Assembly (NCBI GenBank): GCA_012656075.1
Contig: JAAKBF010000088.1
Location: 1 to 64,000, forward strand
DNA: 64,000 nucleotides
Source: Phytophthora hibernalis
Taxonomy: Eukaryota; Oomycota; Peronosporomycetes; Peronosporales; Peronosporaceae
Reading direction: 5' to 3'
How positions within the stretch are numbered: the stretch's first letter is position 1; the number at the start of each line of letters is the position of its first letter. The notes below the pieces were generated by a model that was not told the DNA's origin, ran no database searches, and saw only the letters and a program-made list of their open reading frames with translations. Made by a program: the position numbers and the translations under genes. Positions 9,481 to 20,424 of this stretch are shown here, one piece after another.

Positions 9481-10593
9481 TTACACCTTGGGCCAGCCGC
9501 TCGAAAAGTCGAGCTTGTTCCAGCCAAAGCGCTTGTCGCCATCGCCGTAGCCAACGCGAGTGTCCACTACGTGGCGTCAATGAAAATGTTGTTAGACAAT
9601 GGCTACAGCATACACAGACGAACAAAGTGAAAAGTGAAAGTAGTTTACCGTAGTGGTAGTACAACACGGGGCCGTACTTGGGGTCGTTGTACACACCCTG
9701 ACCTCCCGGTCCATAGACCCAGTCGTGAGACTCGAGTACAATGGTACCACCGTTGTTGCGGCAATCTTTGCCATTCTTGTCGACAAAACCTGACGTTGCG
9801 CTCTTCGAGCGACATGCAAGGATGCGGTACTCCTTACCCTTAGCTGGGCGAGTCTTATCGTACCCACAACACGATCCCTGCGAGAAGAAAAGGTAGTAGT
9901 AGCCGTTGTACGAGAACTCGAACGCGGCCTCCATAACCTCGTAGTTGGAGGTGAAAGCCAACTGGGTCGCAGTTTCACCCGAGTTCTTGGTGGGGGTCGA
10001 CTTCATCTTGGCTTGGAAAAGGTCTTGCCAGTAGCTACCGAAATTGAGGTAGTACTGACTGCCAACCTTGAACAGGTTCGGGTCAATGGCGTTGTACTTC
10101 TTGGACGAATCACTCGTGATACCCACACTGCCTGCGTCAGTCCACGTCCCCGCCTCCATGGTCTTGGATCGGGTGAGACCGATAGCAGAATTTTGAGTTC
10201 CGAAAGAACTCACTGAGTAGTACAGGTAGTACATGTCGCCCACCTTGGTGACATCAGGAGCCTGGTAGACGAAAGAGCGTAAGCAAACAGCACAACTGGA
10301 GTGGTGAAGCGACTAAAACTCACCCAGAGGTCATCTTTACCGGCCAAATTGATTTTGGATCCGTCCGGGACCGCAGCTCCCAGGTACTTCCATGGACCCG
10401 TCAGGTCAGGAGCAGAGTGGATCGCAATCTTGTTGCCGGTGGAGAAGCGGAAGTACGTGCCATCATCGCGACGAATAATGGACGGATCGTGGGCATTGGT
10501 GCAGGTGCCGGTGCATGTTAGAGGATTGGCGTATCCGTTCACGAGGCCAGCGACGAGGAGCGGAAGTCCGACGAGAATGGAGAGCACCTTCAT
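9481..10593 (-). CDS. Secreted GH43 endo-1,5-alpha-L-arabinanase-like protein 2
   Basis: Exons 10593-10324, 10261-9649 and 9566-9481 give 322 residues with an intact frame. A signal peptide (LPLLVAGLVNGYA) precedes the mature enzyme. The catalytic residues are in NAHDPSI, YNAIDPN and VMEAAFEF. It is the closest paralogue of GH43-1 and shares its intron sites, both on the minus strand in tandem, so a local duplication is likely. A sequence resembling the oomycete FPR element (TTTCAATTTCGAC, minus strand) lies 40-50 bp upstream of the start. Confidence 0.88.
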
Positions 10594-11574
10594 GGTTTTA
10601 AGTAGGAAGGTCTTGGACGCTGTTGCTGTCGAAATTGAAAGTGCTGAGGCCTCCTCAATGAGCGTGGACACAGCACACCATTCGAACAGCACAGTCCACC
10701 ATCAGGTTGTGCCTTTACCGTTGCATTGACTTTTCACCCGCGTCTCGTATATCCTGACTGCAGCGTGGCGTATCCACCAGCTGAACCTTGGGCAAACAGT
10801 CCCGGCTGGGATTAACATTGCGGTGGATTTGCTTGAAGTGCTCATCGTGACACAAGGAGATTTTAATATAAGCATGGGAAACGTTCATATTCGAGGTAGG
10901 CAAGTTCACTGCATACTTTATTGGCAGCGGAGCATTGTCGAGCGATTTCGATACCGGTAGACGACCCCAAGCTCTCTGAAGTGTGTAAGTTGGTATAGTA
11001 TTCAGCGAATACTATTCACAAGTTGCACGACAATACGACTTCATCATGCTTACTGTAGCAATGAGCTGCAGTATTAAAAGTTGCAAATCAAGACAGACCA
11101 GTTGACTGTTTTGAGGGACAGTTTTCAATGCCACGGACCCGAAATCTCCAGTGAAATCACTATCATGACATGAATCCATTGCTTCCAGAATTCCACTTGG
11201 CTCACACGGCACAAGACTCGTATCAGTCTGGCCGTGTGAGTCAGGAGTGCCCAACTTGGGCAGCCCAAGCATCACGACAACGCGTTCTCGCAGCTCGCAT
11301 GGTAAGCTTAAGTCGAGATTACGCCTAGAAGTATTTACTTGGCGGAAGGTGATAATTTATCCTTCGTGAACCGAGCACAACACCTCACAGCAATTATTGT
11401 GAATCCCGTCTAAGGTTGCCGTTGCTTTTGGGCTTTCAGTCAAACCGGCCAAGAGTGTTTACGGAAAACAGGGGGATGCAGGTATCCCCCAAAGCAAATG
11501 TTGCTCAACGAGAAATTATGTCTACTCCATTCACTCACTGCGTTGGCAGTCCCTCCTTCCTCCTCTGAAAGTGC
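10594..11574. other. Intergenic between GH43 genes 2 and 3
   Basis: No gene is supported. It holds a strong hairpin at 11201-11240 and a TACCGGTA octamer near 10951. A second small hairpin ('gggggatgcaggtatccccc') lies near 11470, downstream of GH43-3. Confidence 0.5.
11201..11240. repeat. Hairpin-forming inverted repeat
   Basis: Arms 'ctcacacggc' and 'gccgtgtgag' are perfectly complementary. Inside them 'agact' and 'agtct' extend the stem around a short loop. The two stems together give 15 base pairs. It is far from both flanking coding ends, so a terminator role is doubtful. Confidence 0.65.
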
Positions 11575-12674
11575 TTAGACGGTAGGCCAGCCGCTGGAGA
11601 AGTCGATTTGGTTCCAGCCGAATTTCTTGTCTCCATCCGCATACCCAATCCGGGTGTCCACTGTGCAAAACAGTCAGCCCAGCCGTCAGTAACACGACCC
11701 AGTTCAAGGACAAACGAAAGCGATGTATACCGTAATGGTAGTACAGCACGGGCCCGTACTTCGGGTCGTCGTACACTCCCTGGCCTCCTGGTCCGTAGAC
11801 GTAGCCATGAGATTCAAGCACAACCGAACCACCGTTGTTCTTACAGTCGTTTCCGCTCTTGTCAACAAACCCGGACGTGGCATGCTTTGAGCGGCACACG
11901 AGGATACGGTACTCCTTTCCTGTGGCAGGTCGTGACGTGTCGTAGCCACAGCAAGAGCCCTTCGAGAAGAAGAGATAGTAGTAACTGTTGAACGAGAACA
12001 TGTACGCAGCCTCGACCACTTCGTAGTTGGACGTGAAGGCCATTTGATACGCTGCGGCCCCACCGGTTTTCGTCGGAGTTGACTTCATCTTGACCTGGTA
12101 GATGTCCTGCCAGTAGCTGCCGAAGTTGAGAAAGTACTGGCTACCAACCTGGAACAGGTTTGGGTCGATGGCGTTGTACTTCTTGGACGCGTCGCTCGCG
12201 ACACCAATGCTGCCAACATCCGTCCACGAGCCAGCCTCCATTGTCGTGGACCGGGTGAGACCGATAGCAGAGTTCTGCGAGCCAAAGGAGCTCACCGAGT
12301 AGTAAAGGTAGTAAATATCACCAACCTTGTGCACGTCCGGAGCCTACACAGCAGAGCTAGCCTAGTCAGCGGGTTCACGTAACAGCCAAAGACAACTCAC
12401 TCACCCAGAGATCATCCTTGCCCGTCAAATTAATCTTCGAGCCGCTGGGCACTGCAGCGCCCAGATACGTCCAAGGACCCGTCAACGCCGGGGCCGAGTG
12501 GATGGCGATCTTGCTGCCGGTGGAGAAGCGGAAGTAGGTGCCATCATCTCGTCGAATAATGGACGGGTCGTGGGCGTTGGTGCAGGTTCCGGTGCACAGC
12601 TTGGGGTTAACATACCCGTTGACGAGACTGGCGACCAGCAGCGAGAAAGCGACGAGGATTGAGAGCAGCTTCAT
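11575..12674 (-). CDS. Secreted GH43 endo-1,5-alpha-L-arabinanase-like protein 3
   Basis: Exons 12674-12405, 12343-11731 and 11660-11575 give 322 residues with an intact frame. The signal peptide is MKLLSILVAFSLLVASLVNG. Catalytic residues sit in NAHDPSI, YNAIDPN and VVEAAYMF. Intron positions match GH43-1 and -2, and all three are tandem on the minus strand. The protein is expected to be secreted and to act on arabinan with its paralogues. Residues around the catalytic Glu (AAYMF instead of AAFEF) differ, so substrate preference may differ too; this is inference. Confidence 0.88.
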
Positions 12675-13205
12675 GGCAAGGAGTCGAGACGATCAAAATC
12701 AAAAGTGCTAACCACGGCAAGTAATCTTAGAGGTGTACTGCCTTCTCAGCAAAAAGAGGTATGCATGCGCTGCTACCAGCTGCATTGTTAGCGATCACGT
12801 CGTGTGCGGAGACCAGAAGCAGTTGACGTCGAGCAGCGAGACAGTGCGTTGTGTGTTTGACGACATCCAAAACGATGGCACGCGGAGATTCATTTCGAGC
12901 GGAAACCTGATCTAGCAATGGAGCGCGACTAGCACATACAGCTCAACTTGAAGCATTTTTCTGTACGAACGCACTGTGGTTTGACCTGCTGTTGAAGAGG
13001 AAGACGAAGATGTAGAGGTGAGATCCTACAAGGATGTTACTGTACGATCATCACGACGAGGTTATCGAAGTTGCTGTACGTTTTGAACGACGAGGCTGTT
13101 GGTATTGACGCAGTTGTTGAGGCTGTACGACGAAATTTGTACGCCTACGGTGCCTACGAAAACAAACACATCTACAGGTTGCGATGCTTCTTCACTCCAC
13201 CCACG
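12675..13205. other. Intergenic, no gene seen
   Basis: Promoter side of GH43-3 (an AGCACTTTTGATTTTGA motif on the minus strand about 20-40 bp upstream of the start) and 3' flank of the first pectin lyase. Short frames here look accidental. Confidence 0.5.
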
Positions 13206-14408
13206 TTAGTTGAGCACGCCGATGCCAAAGTTATTGGTGGTCTTGCTGTGCTTCTTCGCCGCGCTCGGGCTGTAGCCGGACATGGCCGAGTAAGACTTCG
13301 CCTGGGTCAGAGCCGTCGCGCCATTGCGAGACTGGAAGGCTCCGCTGTTGTCCACCACGTTAGCAGCGCAGGAGCGACCGAGGTAGCTGTTGCACTCGGT
13401 GGTGGCGGTGGCGGCGTACAGGGCACCGTCCGATCCGGACAGCAGCGGTAGCGTCGTGTCTTGGAAGTAGTTGCCTTCAGCGAGCACCCAGGCGTTGACG
13501 CCGATCTCGAAGGAGTGGCCCGAGTTGTCCGCCCAGTAGTTGTTGGCGATGTGCGCGACGACGTTGGCACTGCTGTCGCCACCGATCTTGGGTGAGCGTC
13601 CCGAGGTCGAGTGGACATAGTTGTTGAGCATACTGAAGCGAGTGTTCTTGCCGTAGAAGATGAAGGACCAGTAGTGGCGACCGTCGCACGTCGCCGAGTA
13701 GTCCGTGCGACCATCGAAATCCGAGTTACTGATGGTCATCGTGGCCACACTGGCCGCGTTTGTCGTCAAGAACTGACGGCCGACATGGGAGACCTTGATG
13801 TGGTCCAGCCAGATTTTATTCATGGCCGTCGAGCCGCCGTTGCTCCCTTGCATGTACAAGGCGTCTCCGCCCCACACCAAGTGGCGGTTGAGCTCCGTGA
13901 TGTGGATGTTCTGCACGATGATGTTGTCCCCGTTCAACCACAGACCTTTGCCCATGATGACGCCGGTCGTGCCGATGCCGCGGATGGTCTTGTTGCCAGT
14001 CACCGTGAGTGGGGTGATGGCTGCGTTGTCATACGTGACTGTCACGCTGGTGCCGCCCGAGCATCCGCCCGTGTTGGACATACCACCGCTCTGCAGGATG
14101 ACATCCTGGCTCTTGTAGCCATTGTTCTTGGCGATACACTCCCGAGTGTAGTCCGGTCGACAACCAGCTTCGGTCGTCGTGCCTTCCGTGCCACGGAAGT
14201 CGAACGTTTTGTTAAGGACGATCACCCGGGGCACGGCGTCCTTTAGGTACGCGACGAGCTGCGCCGTTGTGGTCGGGTACACCGCGGTGGCACTGCCTCC
14301 ACCCGTAGTTCCGGCAGCGAGACCGGTGGCCGATCCGACCGTGAAAGCGTCCGTGGCCTGGACCACTAGAGCCACCACCACGATGAGAATGGGACGGAAG
14401 AACTTCAT
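13206..14408 (-). CDS. Secreted pectin lyase-like protein 1 (PL1 family)
   Basis: A single uninterrupted 400-residue frame. A signal peptide of about 20 residues ends at ATDA. PL1 parallel beta-helix hallmarks follow in order: NKTIRGIG near residue 140, WLDHIKVSHVGRQF, NSDFDGRTDYSATCDGRHYW, and the substrate-binding GRSPKIGG segment. PL1 lyases cut homogalacturonan by beta-elimination outside the cell. Pectin rather than pectate lyase is my call from the overall resemblance to oomycete pectin lyases. The C-terminus NNFGIGVLN is a tail shared by all five paralogues here. It is the shortest copy and lacks the Gln/Ser-rich linker of copies 3-5. A core promoter lies 28 bp upstream. Confidence 0.9.
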   Translation of the reverse strand: MKFFRPILIVVVALVVQATDAFTVGSATGLAAGTTGGGSATAVYPTTTAQLVAYLKDAVPRVIVLNKTFDFRGTEGTTTEAGCRPDYTRECIAKNNGYKSQDVILQSGGMSNTGGCSGGTSVTVTYDNAAITPLTVTGNKTIRGIGTTGVIMGKGLWLNGDNIIVQNIHITELNRHLVWGGDALYMQGSNGGSTAMNKIWLDHIKVSHVGRQFLTTNAASVATMTISNSDFDGRTDYSATCDGRHYWSFIFYGKNTRFSMLNNYVHSTSGRSPKIGGDSSANVVAHIANNYWADNSGHSFEIGVNAWVLAEGNYFQDTTLPLLSGSDGALYAATATTECNSYLGRSCAANVVDNSGAFQSRNGATALTQAKSYSAMSGYSPSAAKKHSKTTNNFGIGVLN

Positions 14409-14435
14409 TGGCGCGAGTGCTTGGAGGTTCGGGGT

Positions 14436-14454
14436 GAATCAAATTGAGGAATGA
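14436..14454 (-). promoter_or_regulatory. Inr + FPR core promoter of pectin lyase 1
   Basis: The minus strand reads TCATTCCTCAATTTGATTC, a close match to the oomycete initiator (YTCAYTYY) followed by the flanking promoter region (CAWTTTNNYY). It lies 28 bp upstream of the ATG, which implies a very short 5' leader. Confidence 0.75.
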
Positions 14455-14984
14455 CATTTTGCAGACTTCGGTTTGCTGTCAACCAGAGGTGGTGACTGTC
14501 CCGCTGTTAGAGAGGCACGGTTGTCCGAAGCGATCGCATCGGCACTGATCAAGTTGCAGTGCATCTATTGAGCTCGGCCGATCCATCTGCTTGTCGTTGA
14601 GGTCAACCTCTATGCGACTAGCAAGACGTGATCCTGATCGATTTCACCAGCCGCCACTTCGACATGACGAAATGGAGAGGTCCGGGGTGCCGCTCGATTG
14701 AAGTGCTTGAACGCGAAATATGACACTGCGGGGCAGGTGTCGCGGACCGCTGTCAGGCGGCACCTAAAAAACAGTATGGTGGGTTGCAGCGGAGGGATAT
14801 GCGCTTGGACCAGAGCAGCGTGGAGGCGACGTGATCGCACTATCCTGGCGCACCGGTGTTTTACACAAGTTGTGAAGGCAACGCGATTGTCTTGCTCTAA
14901 GCCACGAGTGGACTCAGACTTGCGCAGGGTATGCTGCATTATAATAGTATTTTCCAGCACCATTTTTACTTTGCTTGACCACTG

Positions 14985-15350
14985 CATGCTGGTTTGGGCA
15001 TGGGTATCCTTCATATTTTTAGCCATTGCGATGTTGAGATTGATATCCCGTTTGATATCGGAAGTCTGTTGGTGTCGGTCTTCTTCACCTTCTGTCAGCT
15101 CGCCACAGCGATCTACATCGTGCAAACACTTGTCGTGTTTACTACATGTATCCCGCTCGGGTATCTCTACGTCAAGTTTGCCAAGATCTACCTCATGCCG
15201 TCACGAGAGGTTTCCCGGTTGTTGAAGGTGGCCTCATCCCCTCCCTGTTCTTCCACATCTCGCAGTCGGAAGAAGGCGGACTACCATCACAGCTTTTGGT
15301 TCCGATTGCGTTGACCAAACCATCGCCGAAAACTTTCGGTTGCGCATTGC
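14985..15350 (+). pseudogene. ABCC (MRP-type) transporter fragment, degraded
   Basis: Conceptual segments match the second half of an ABCC transmembrane domain: DIGSLLVSVFFTFCQLATAIY, then KIYLMPSREVSRL, SLFFHISQSEEG in a second frame, and TAFGSDCVDQTIAENFRLR after another shift. The order matches the SRE..RL..SP.F.HFSE..G...IRAFG series of multidrug transporters. No start, other domains or nucleotide-binding domains are present, so it is an isolated relic. Some frame changes could be sequence error, but the truncation is real. Confidence 0.6.
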
Positions 15351-16608
15351 CATTCAACAGAACCACTGTTCTATTGAGCGTGCATTCGGGGTAATTCGCG
15401 CAGCGAGTACATGCAACGAAACGGTGCGTTATATTTTTGATCAGGCGGCTAGATGCATTGGTGTCGTGCTCGGACGTCTCATTCATTTTAGGCGAAGAGG
15501 GCGAGGCCAGTGTTCTGGAGTGATCGACCCCGAATTGCAAGCAGTGGCGGCGCTGTAGTCGTTGGGATTGCGTACGTGATGGTTGCACTGGTGGTCTGGC
15601 ACATTGTAGTGGGCGTGGCAACCGGGCATGTTGCGGGTGCTGTGCGCATTGCCAATAAATTGAAAAGAACTACTACTGTGACGTTAGTATTTTATTTGAA
15701 TAGTATTGCATAGTATTCAACACTATTTTAATAAAAATATATTTAAATACACTAAAACGGAGGTCCACATTTTGGGAAATACAGTACCCCTCCCACAATA
15801 ATACATACGATTTGGGGATGTTTCATTCGGAATGGATAAATATCTGCACAGCAGCTTGCTCATACCGTTTAAAAATAAAAACGCCAGAATAAGCTTATTA
15901 TAAACCTTAGATGAGGCATGAAGTCCTGCTATTACCGGTAATATGATGAGTTCATTACTACCGGTACATGTCATCTTCAGTGGCAACAATTTCGACAAAC
16001 GATCACTGCCTTGATTCGGAGCTACAGTACGAAACAGAACATTTACGATAAGCTGGCGTTGCAGCGCGGAAGGCAGGCGTGTGCTTCGGTTGGGTCGGTA
16101 CCCGTAGGCACTGCCTTCGGCGCTTGAGGCGGTCACCGGACTTTGTTGCAGTCGCTGAGCTGGATCCCGTGCCCATACAAATACAAGTATTAAAAGTTCA
16201 GCGAAGTATACGCGGCCGCGTACAAACGCGGGCACACGAGATACAGAATGGGATCGACCCACCGAGATACAGTCCGCATGTCCTCAACAACTACGACACT
16301 CTGGGCCAAAGACTCTGGGGCCCTGGAAGGCGCTTGAAATGCTATTACGGTATAGCGCTGTTCCACAGTCGCGCGTGGAAGCGTTCGCCGTACCATTTCG
16401 AAGTCTCTGCATTACTGGTAGTATTATATGACGCGACTTTTATAAAATGAAATGAGCGGCGATGTATGTTGCATATCGCCTGTCCACTGATGGCCTCTAC
16501 TATTCGCGGCAATTTAATTCTTCGGATGGTGAACCCTGCCGACCTCATTGCCAACTTACTGGTAACGTTATACTGTACTGCTAAATTCGTTGCACAGTTC
16601 GTTTCCAG
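15351..16608. other. Intergenic, no gene seen
   Basis: AT-rich DNA with two TACCGGTA octamers (near 15933 and 15959). No coding frame with convincing character was found on either strand. Confidence 0.5.
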
Positions 16609-16626
16609 GTCACTTCAATTCCTATC
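16609..16626 (+). promoter_or_regulatory. Inr/FPR-like core promoter of GH43-4
   Basis: The stretch GTCACTTCAATTCCTATC resembles the Inr plus FPR arrangement and lies 30 bp before the ATG at 16656. Confidence 0.55.
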
Positions 16627-16655
16627 CGTCGACCGCAGAGCAGCTCGCGTCAAAA

Positions 16656-17754
16656 ATGGTGAAGGCTCTTTCTTGGCTTGTGGGACTGCCGCTCCTGGTA
16701 GCAACCGCCGTCAACGGGTACGCCGCTCCGGGTGCGTGCTCTGGCATCTGCACGAACGCGCACGACCCGTCCATCATCCAGAACGCCAACGGAACGTACT
16801 ACCGTTTCTCCACGGGCAACAAAATTGCTGTCCACACTGCGCCGGACATTTCGGGGCCGTGGAAGTACGAAGGTGCTGCACTTCCGGAAGGATCCATTGT
16901 CAACCTCAAGGGTAACGACGATCTCTGGGTACGTTGCTACAGGACTCTCCCAGTTTGAGCATCATGTTCTTACTATTTTTGCTTGTACTCTGTAGGCTCC
17001 CGATGTGCACAAGGTTGGCGACTACTACTACCTCTACTACTCTGTGAGCAGCTTCGGCACGCAGAACTCTGCCATTGGTGTGGCCCGGTCCAGTTCCATG
17101 GATGTGGGCACGTGGGAGGACGCCGGAACCACCGGTATCACCAGTGATTCCTCCAAGCCATACAATGCTATTGATCCCAATCTGGTCGAAGTCGATGGCG
17201 GGTACTACCTTACTTTCGGCAGCTATTGGAAGGGCATTCACCAGACTCACATGCGCGACCCGCCAGTCTTGTCCAGCGTTGCCCCTTACCAAGTCGGCTT
17301 CACGTCCAACTTTGAGGTTCTTGAAGGACCATTCATTTTCCACCACGGTGAGTTCTACTACCTCTTCATGTCGAAGGGTAAGTGCTGCACCTACGACAAG
17401 ACCAAGCCAGCCGCAGGAAAGGAGTACCGCATCCTAGTGTGCCGCTCCTCGAAGGCCACTGGCGGCTTCGTGGACAAGGAAGATGTGGACTGCACCAAGG
17501 ACGGCGGCACCATGGTGCTGGAGTCGCACGACAACGTGTATGGACCCGGTGGCCAGGGTGTCTACGATGACCCGAAGCTCGGACCTATCCTGTACTACCA
17601 CTACGGTACGCACTCTTTTCCTCATTGTCTTGATAGTGCTCACTTGCTAATTGATATTGCATGCTTAGTTGACACGAAGGTCGGTTATGCCGACGGTGAC
17701 AAGCGGTTTGGCTGGAACACAATTGATTTCGCGAGCGGATGGCCTGTCGTATAA
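16656..17754 (+). CDS. Secreted GH43 endo-1,5-alpha-L-arabinanase-like protein 4
   Basis: Exons 16656-16928, 16996-17605 and 17669-17754 give 322 residues with an intact frame; donors are GTACGT and GTACGC. The signal peptide (SWLVGLPLLVATAVNGYA) precedes NAHDPSI. The other catalytic residues are in YNAIDPN and VLEGPFIF. It is the only GH43 here on the plus strand and more divergent than copies 1-3 (KCCTYD for SCCGYD, EGPF for EAAF). It is convergent with GH43-5; stops are 246 bp apart. Confidence 0.88.
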
Positions 17755-18000
17755 GAATCCAAGCGAGACGTACGCTACCCAGTTTTGATGCTTTAGCTCT
17801 CGCTAGTTTTTACAAGAAATATTCTTTAACTATAAGGTGCTCGCAACTTGCAATTGACGGACACCTTTTGTTGGCTGACAAATGAAGACAAAACATCTAT
17901 TTGAACCAGGCTACACGCCCATTTCCCTGGGACTTTGCTCATGCTGACGGATACACAGATGTGAGCAGGTTGATTGGGTCCTGAGCGTAGGAGCCCTTCC

Positions 18001-19116
18001 TCAAACGGTTGGCCACCCACTGGAAAAGTCAAGGTAGTTCCACCCGAATCTCTTGTCGCCATCCGCGTACCCGATTGTGGTGCTCACTGCAATTTCCGAG
18101 ACATCACAAAACGACAAGTGAGTTGGTAAGATTAAAAAACAAATTCCAGCAACAACATCCAGCGTTACCGTAGTGATAATACAGGACAGGTCCGTAGGTC
18201 GGATCATCGTACACGCCCTGGCCACCAGGCCCGTAAACTTCATCGTGCGATTCGAGAACGATCGTACCGCCACCATTCGTGCAGGCAGCTCCATCCATAT
18301 CCACAAAGCTGCCGGTAGCGGACGACGAGCGACACACGAGAATGCGGTACTCTTTGCCTGAAGCGGGCTTGGAAGTGTCGTAACTACAGCATTGGCCCTT
18401 GGACAGGAAGAGGTAGTAATAGTCACCGTACTGGAACATGTACGATCCTTCCAGCACCTCGTAGTCGGACGTGAAGGCGATTTGAGAGGCTGCACCGGAA
18501 GACGTTGTGGAGCGGACTTCATCTCGACCTGGTAGATATCCTGCCAGTAGCTGCCAAAGTTGAGGTAGTACGTGCCATCGATGTCGACAAGATTGGGATC
18601 GATCGCGTTGTAGTCCTTCGACGACGAGCTGGTAACGCCCGTGCTACCGTTGTCCGTCCACGTATCGATGTCCATGGTAGACGAGCACGTGAGTCCGATC
18701 GCTGAGTTCTGAGAACCGAAGGAGCTCACCGAGTAGTAGAGATAATATTCATCCCCAACAAGGTGGACGTCCGGTGCCTATGAAATGCAAACAAATTATT
18801 AAAAACACGAAATGGTTTGCTTGAATCAGCGTCCCGAGGCCTACCCAGAGATCGTCGTTGCCGTCCAAGTCGATGATGGAACCGTCGGGCACAGCCGCAC
18901 CCAAGTACGTCCATGGACCAACAATATCAGGGGCTGAATGCACCGCGATCTTGTTACCCGTCGAGAAACGAAAGTATGTCCCGTCGGAGCGACGGATAAT
19001 CGAGGATCGTGGGCGTTGGTGCAGATGCCAGTACATGCTTCCGGGTTGGCGTAGCCAGCTACCAGTCCAGCCAACAGTAGCAAGGGTAGCCCTCGAACGA
19101 CAGACAAGAGCCTCAT
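18001..19116 (-). CDS. Secreted GH43 arabinanase-like protein 5, two one-base frameshifts
   Basis: Exons 19116-18845, 18777-18169 and 18086-18001 keep the intron sites of the other GH43 genes. The start gives a signal peptide (RLLSVVRGLPLLLLAGLVAGYA). Catalytic residues are expected in NAHDP, YNAIDPN and VLEGSYMF. A one-base loss near 19011 falls right after HDP, and a second near 18508 falls in exon 2; exon lengths are each one base short of GH43-4. Both resemble the many single-base deletions in essential genes nearby, so the gene may be intact in the organism. If the deletions are real, it is a pseudogene. Confidence 0.75.
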
Positions 19117-20097
19117 CAGCGCTATGAAGTGTTTGTGGTCCAAGTATGCGCTAGATGGCGAAATGAAGAGTGAGGGACCAGATAACATGAACAAATGTGC
19201 TCCAGCATCAGTTATCATGCTCGCTTCGCATGGATTAATAGAGGAGCTCTCAATTCCAAGTGTACGCGAGACTCGAATACTGCTGCCAAGCGTAACAAGC
19301 ACCCGGGAACGCAGCGACTCATTTTGCATCCAGGTAGAGGTGTCGAACGAATATGTTTCTTGGTGCGCTGTGCTGAATGAAAGCGACGATAGCGTCGGAA
19401 GAACAGGTGGGTGTCGAGCAGCTCGAGCGCAAGGCAAGTGGAAGGCATGGCGCTCGACGAATGTTATCTTCAATCTCCTTGTCAAGCGCTTTAACTCGGA
19501 TTGCCCCCTAACAACCCGCCAAATATGGCTGTTTTGTACGGTATTTGAAAAACCAATGTATTCCGGTAGTTTTTCGTTTGATATTAAATAAACAGTGCTC
19601 TAAGACCGCTATAAGACAAACTACATCGTTCCAGTCGTGTTTACATTGCTGCCCTAGTTCTAAAGCATTGCGGCGCTGAAAATGGCATCTAACGAGGGTG
19701 CTCATGAAGAAATTGCATGTGCAGTGACTTAGCGAACACCTGATATATTTAGAGATGCAAGAACATGTATATTTTATGTGACAGCCTTCTTTGCTTCGTT
19801 TTAATAGCTCTTGGAACATACGTTTTGAAAGGTTATTTAGTGTTGGGTGTTCGCTGTCACTGTATCGCAATCAGAAGTATACAAGGATTTGTAGCCATGG
19901 GACGTAAAATATCCATTTTATTAGCAGTTTGCCATTTCGAAGCATTTCATCTCCCCTACTTCTTACTGAAACTTGAAACTTCGTAACCTACGGTTTCAGA
20001 CCTATGTGAACAGGCATACCAATTTTCAAAGCGATAGCATACCTCCTTCGTAGGGCCCTTCGTACAGACCATGCGGCCTGCTAGGGGCAATGCGTGT

Positions 20098-20121
20098 CGG
20101 ACGCCTTTAAAAAGGCGTCCG
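20098..20121. repeat. Perfect 24-bp palindromic hairpin
   Basis: Arms 'cggacgccttt' and 'aaaggcgtccg' flank a 2-base centre. It is GC-rich in otherwise AT-rich DNA. It could be a cruciform or the end of a small element. Confidence 0.7.
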
Positions 20122-20125
20122 ATAA

Positions 20126-20310
20126 TATTATTGAAATAGTCTTTTTGATATAATAGCAGTTGCAAGCAATTATTGAAATAGTATATTGCTAACTGTTGCA
20201 GTCAATTATTTCAATTATTGAGTTACAGCTGCAGTCAATTATTGAAATAGAATTTTGAAAACAGCAGCAGTCAATTATTGTAAAAGTTGATTGCTTTACA
20301 AGTTATTGGG
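20126..20310. repeat. Degenerate tandem repeats of 'caattattgaaatag'
   Basis: Related words 'attattgaaatagt', 'caattattgaaatagt', 'caattatttcaattattg', 'tcaattattgaaatag' and 'tcaattattgtaaaag' recur every 30-45 bp, each often preceded by 'gcagt'. Confidence 0.6.
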
Positions 20311-20424
20311 TTAAATGGTAAATTGTTTTGGTCTCACAATATAAATTAATCATTTGTTGGAAGTTGAACATAAAGTTTGCATTCTATTCACTGAATTATT
20401 ACGCAGTTCTACATGGAGAGCTTT

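Larger units (their letters stand above)
19117..20424. other. Intergenic, AT-rich, with hairpin and degenerate repeats
   Basis: No gene is supported. The right part (20098-20310) contains a perfect palindrome and a series of related AT-rich repeats described separately. Confidence 0.5.

Noticed and set aside
15340..15558. Possible Harbinger-type transposase end (motif HCSIERAFGVIRA)
   Set aside because: Its first part is better explained as the end of the ABCC fragment (AENFRLR), and no other transposase motif is present.
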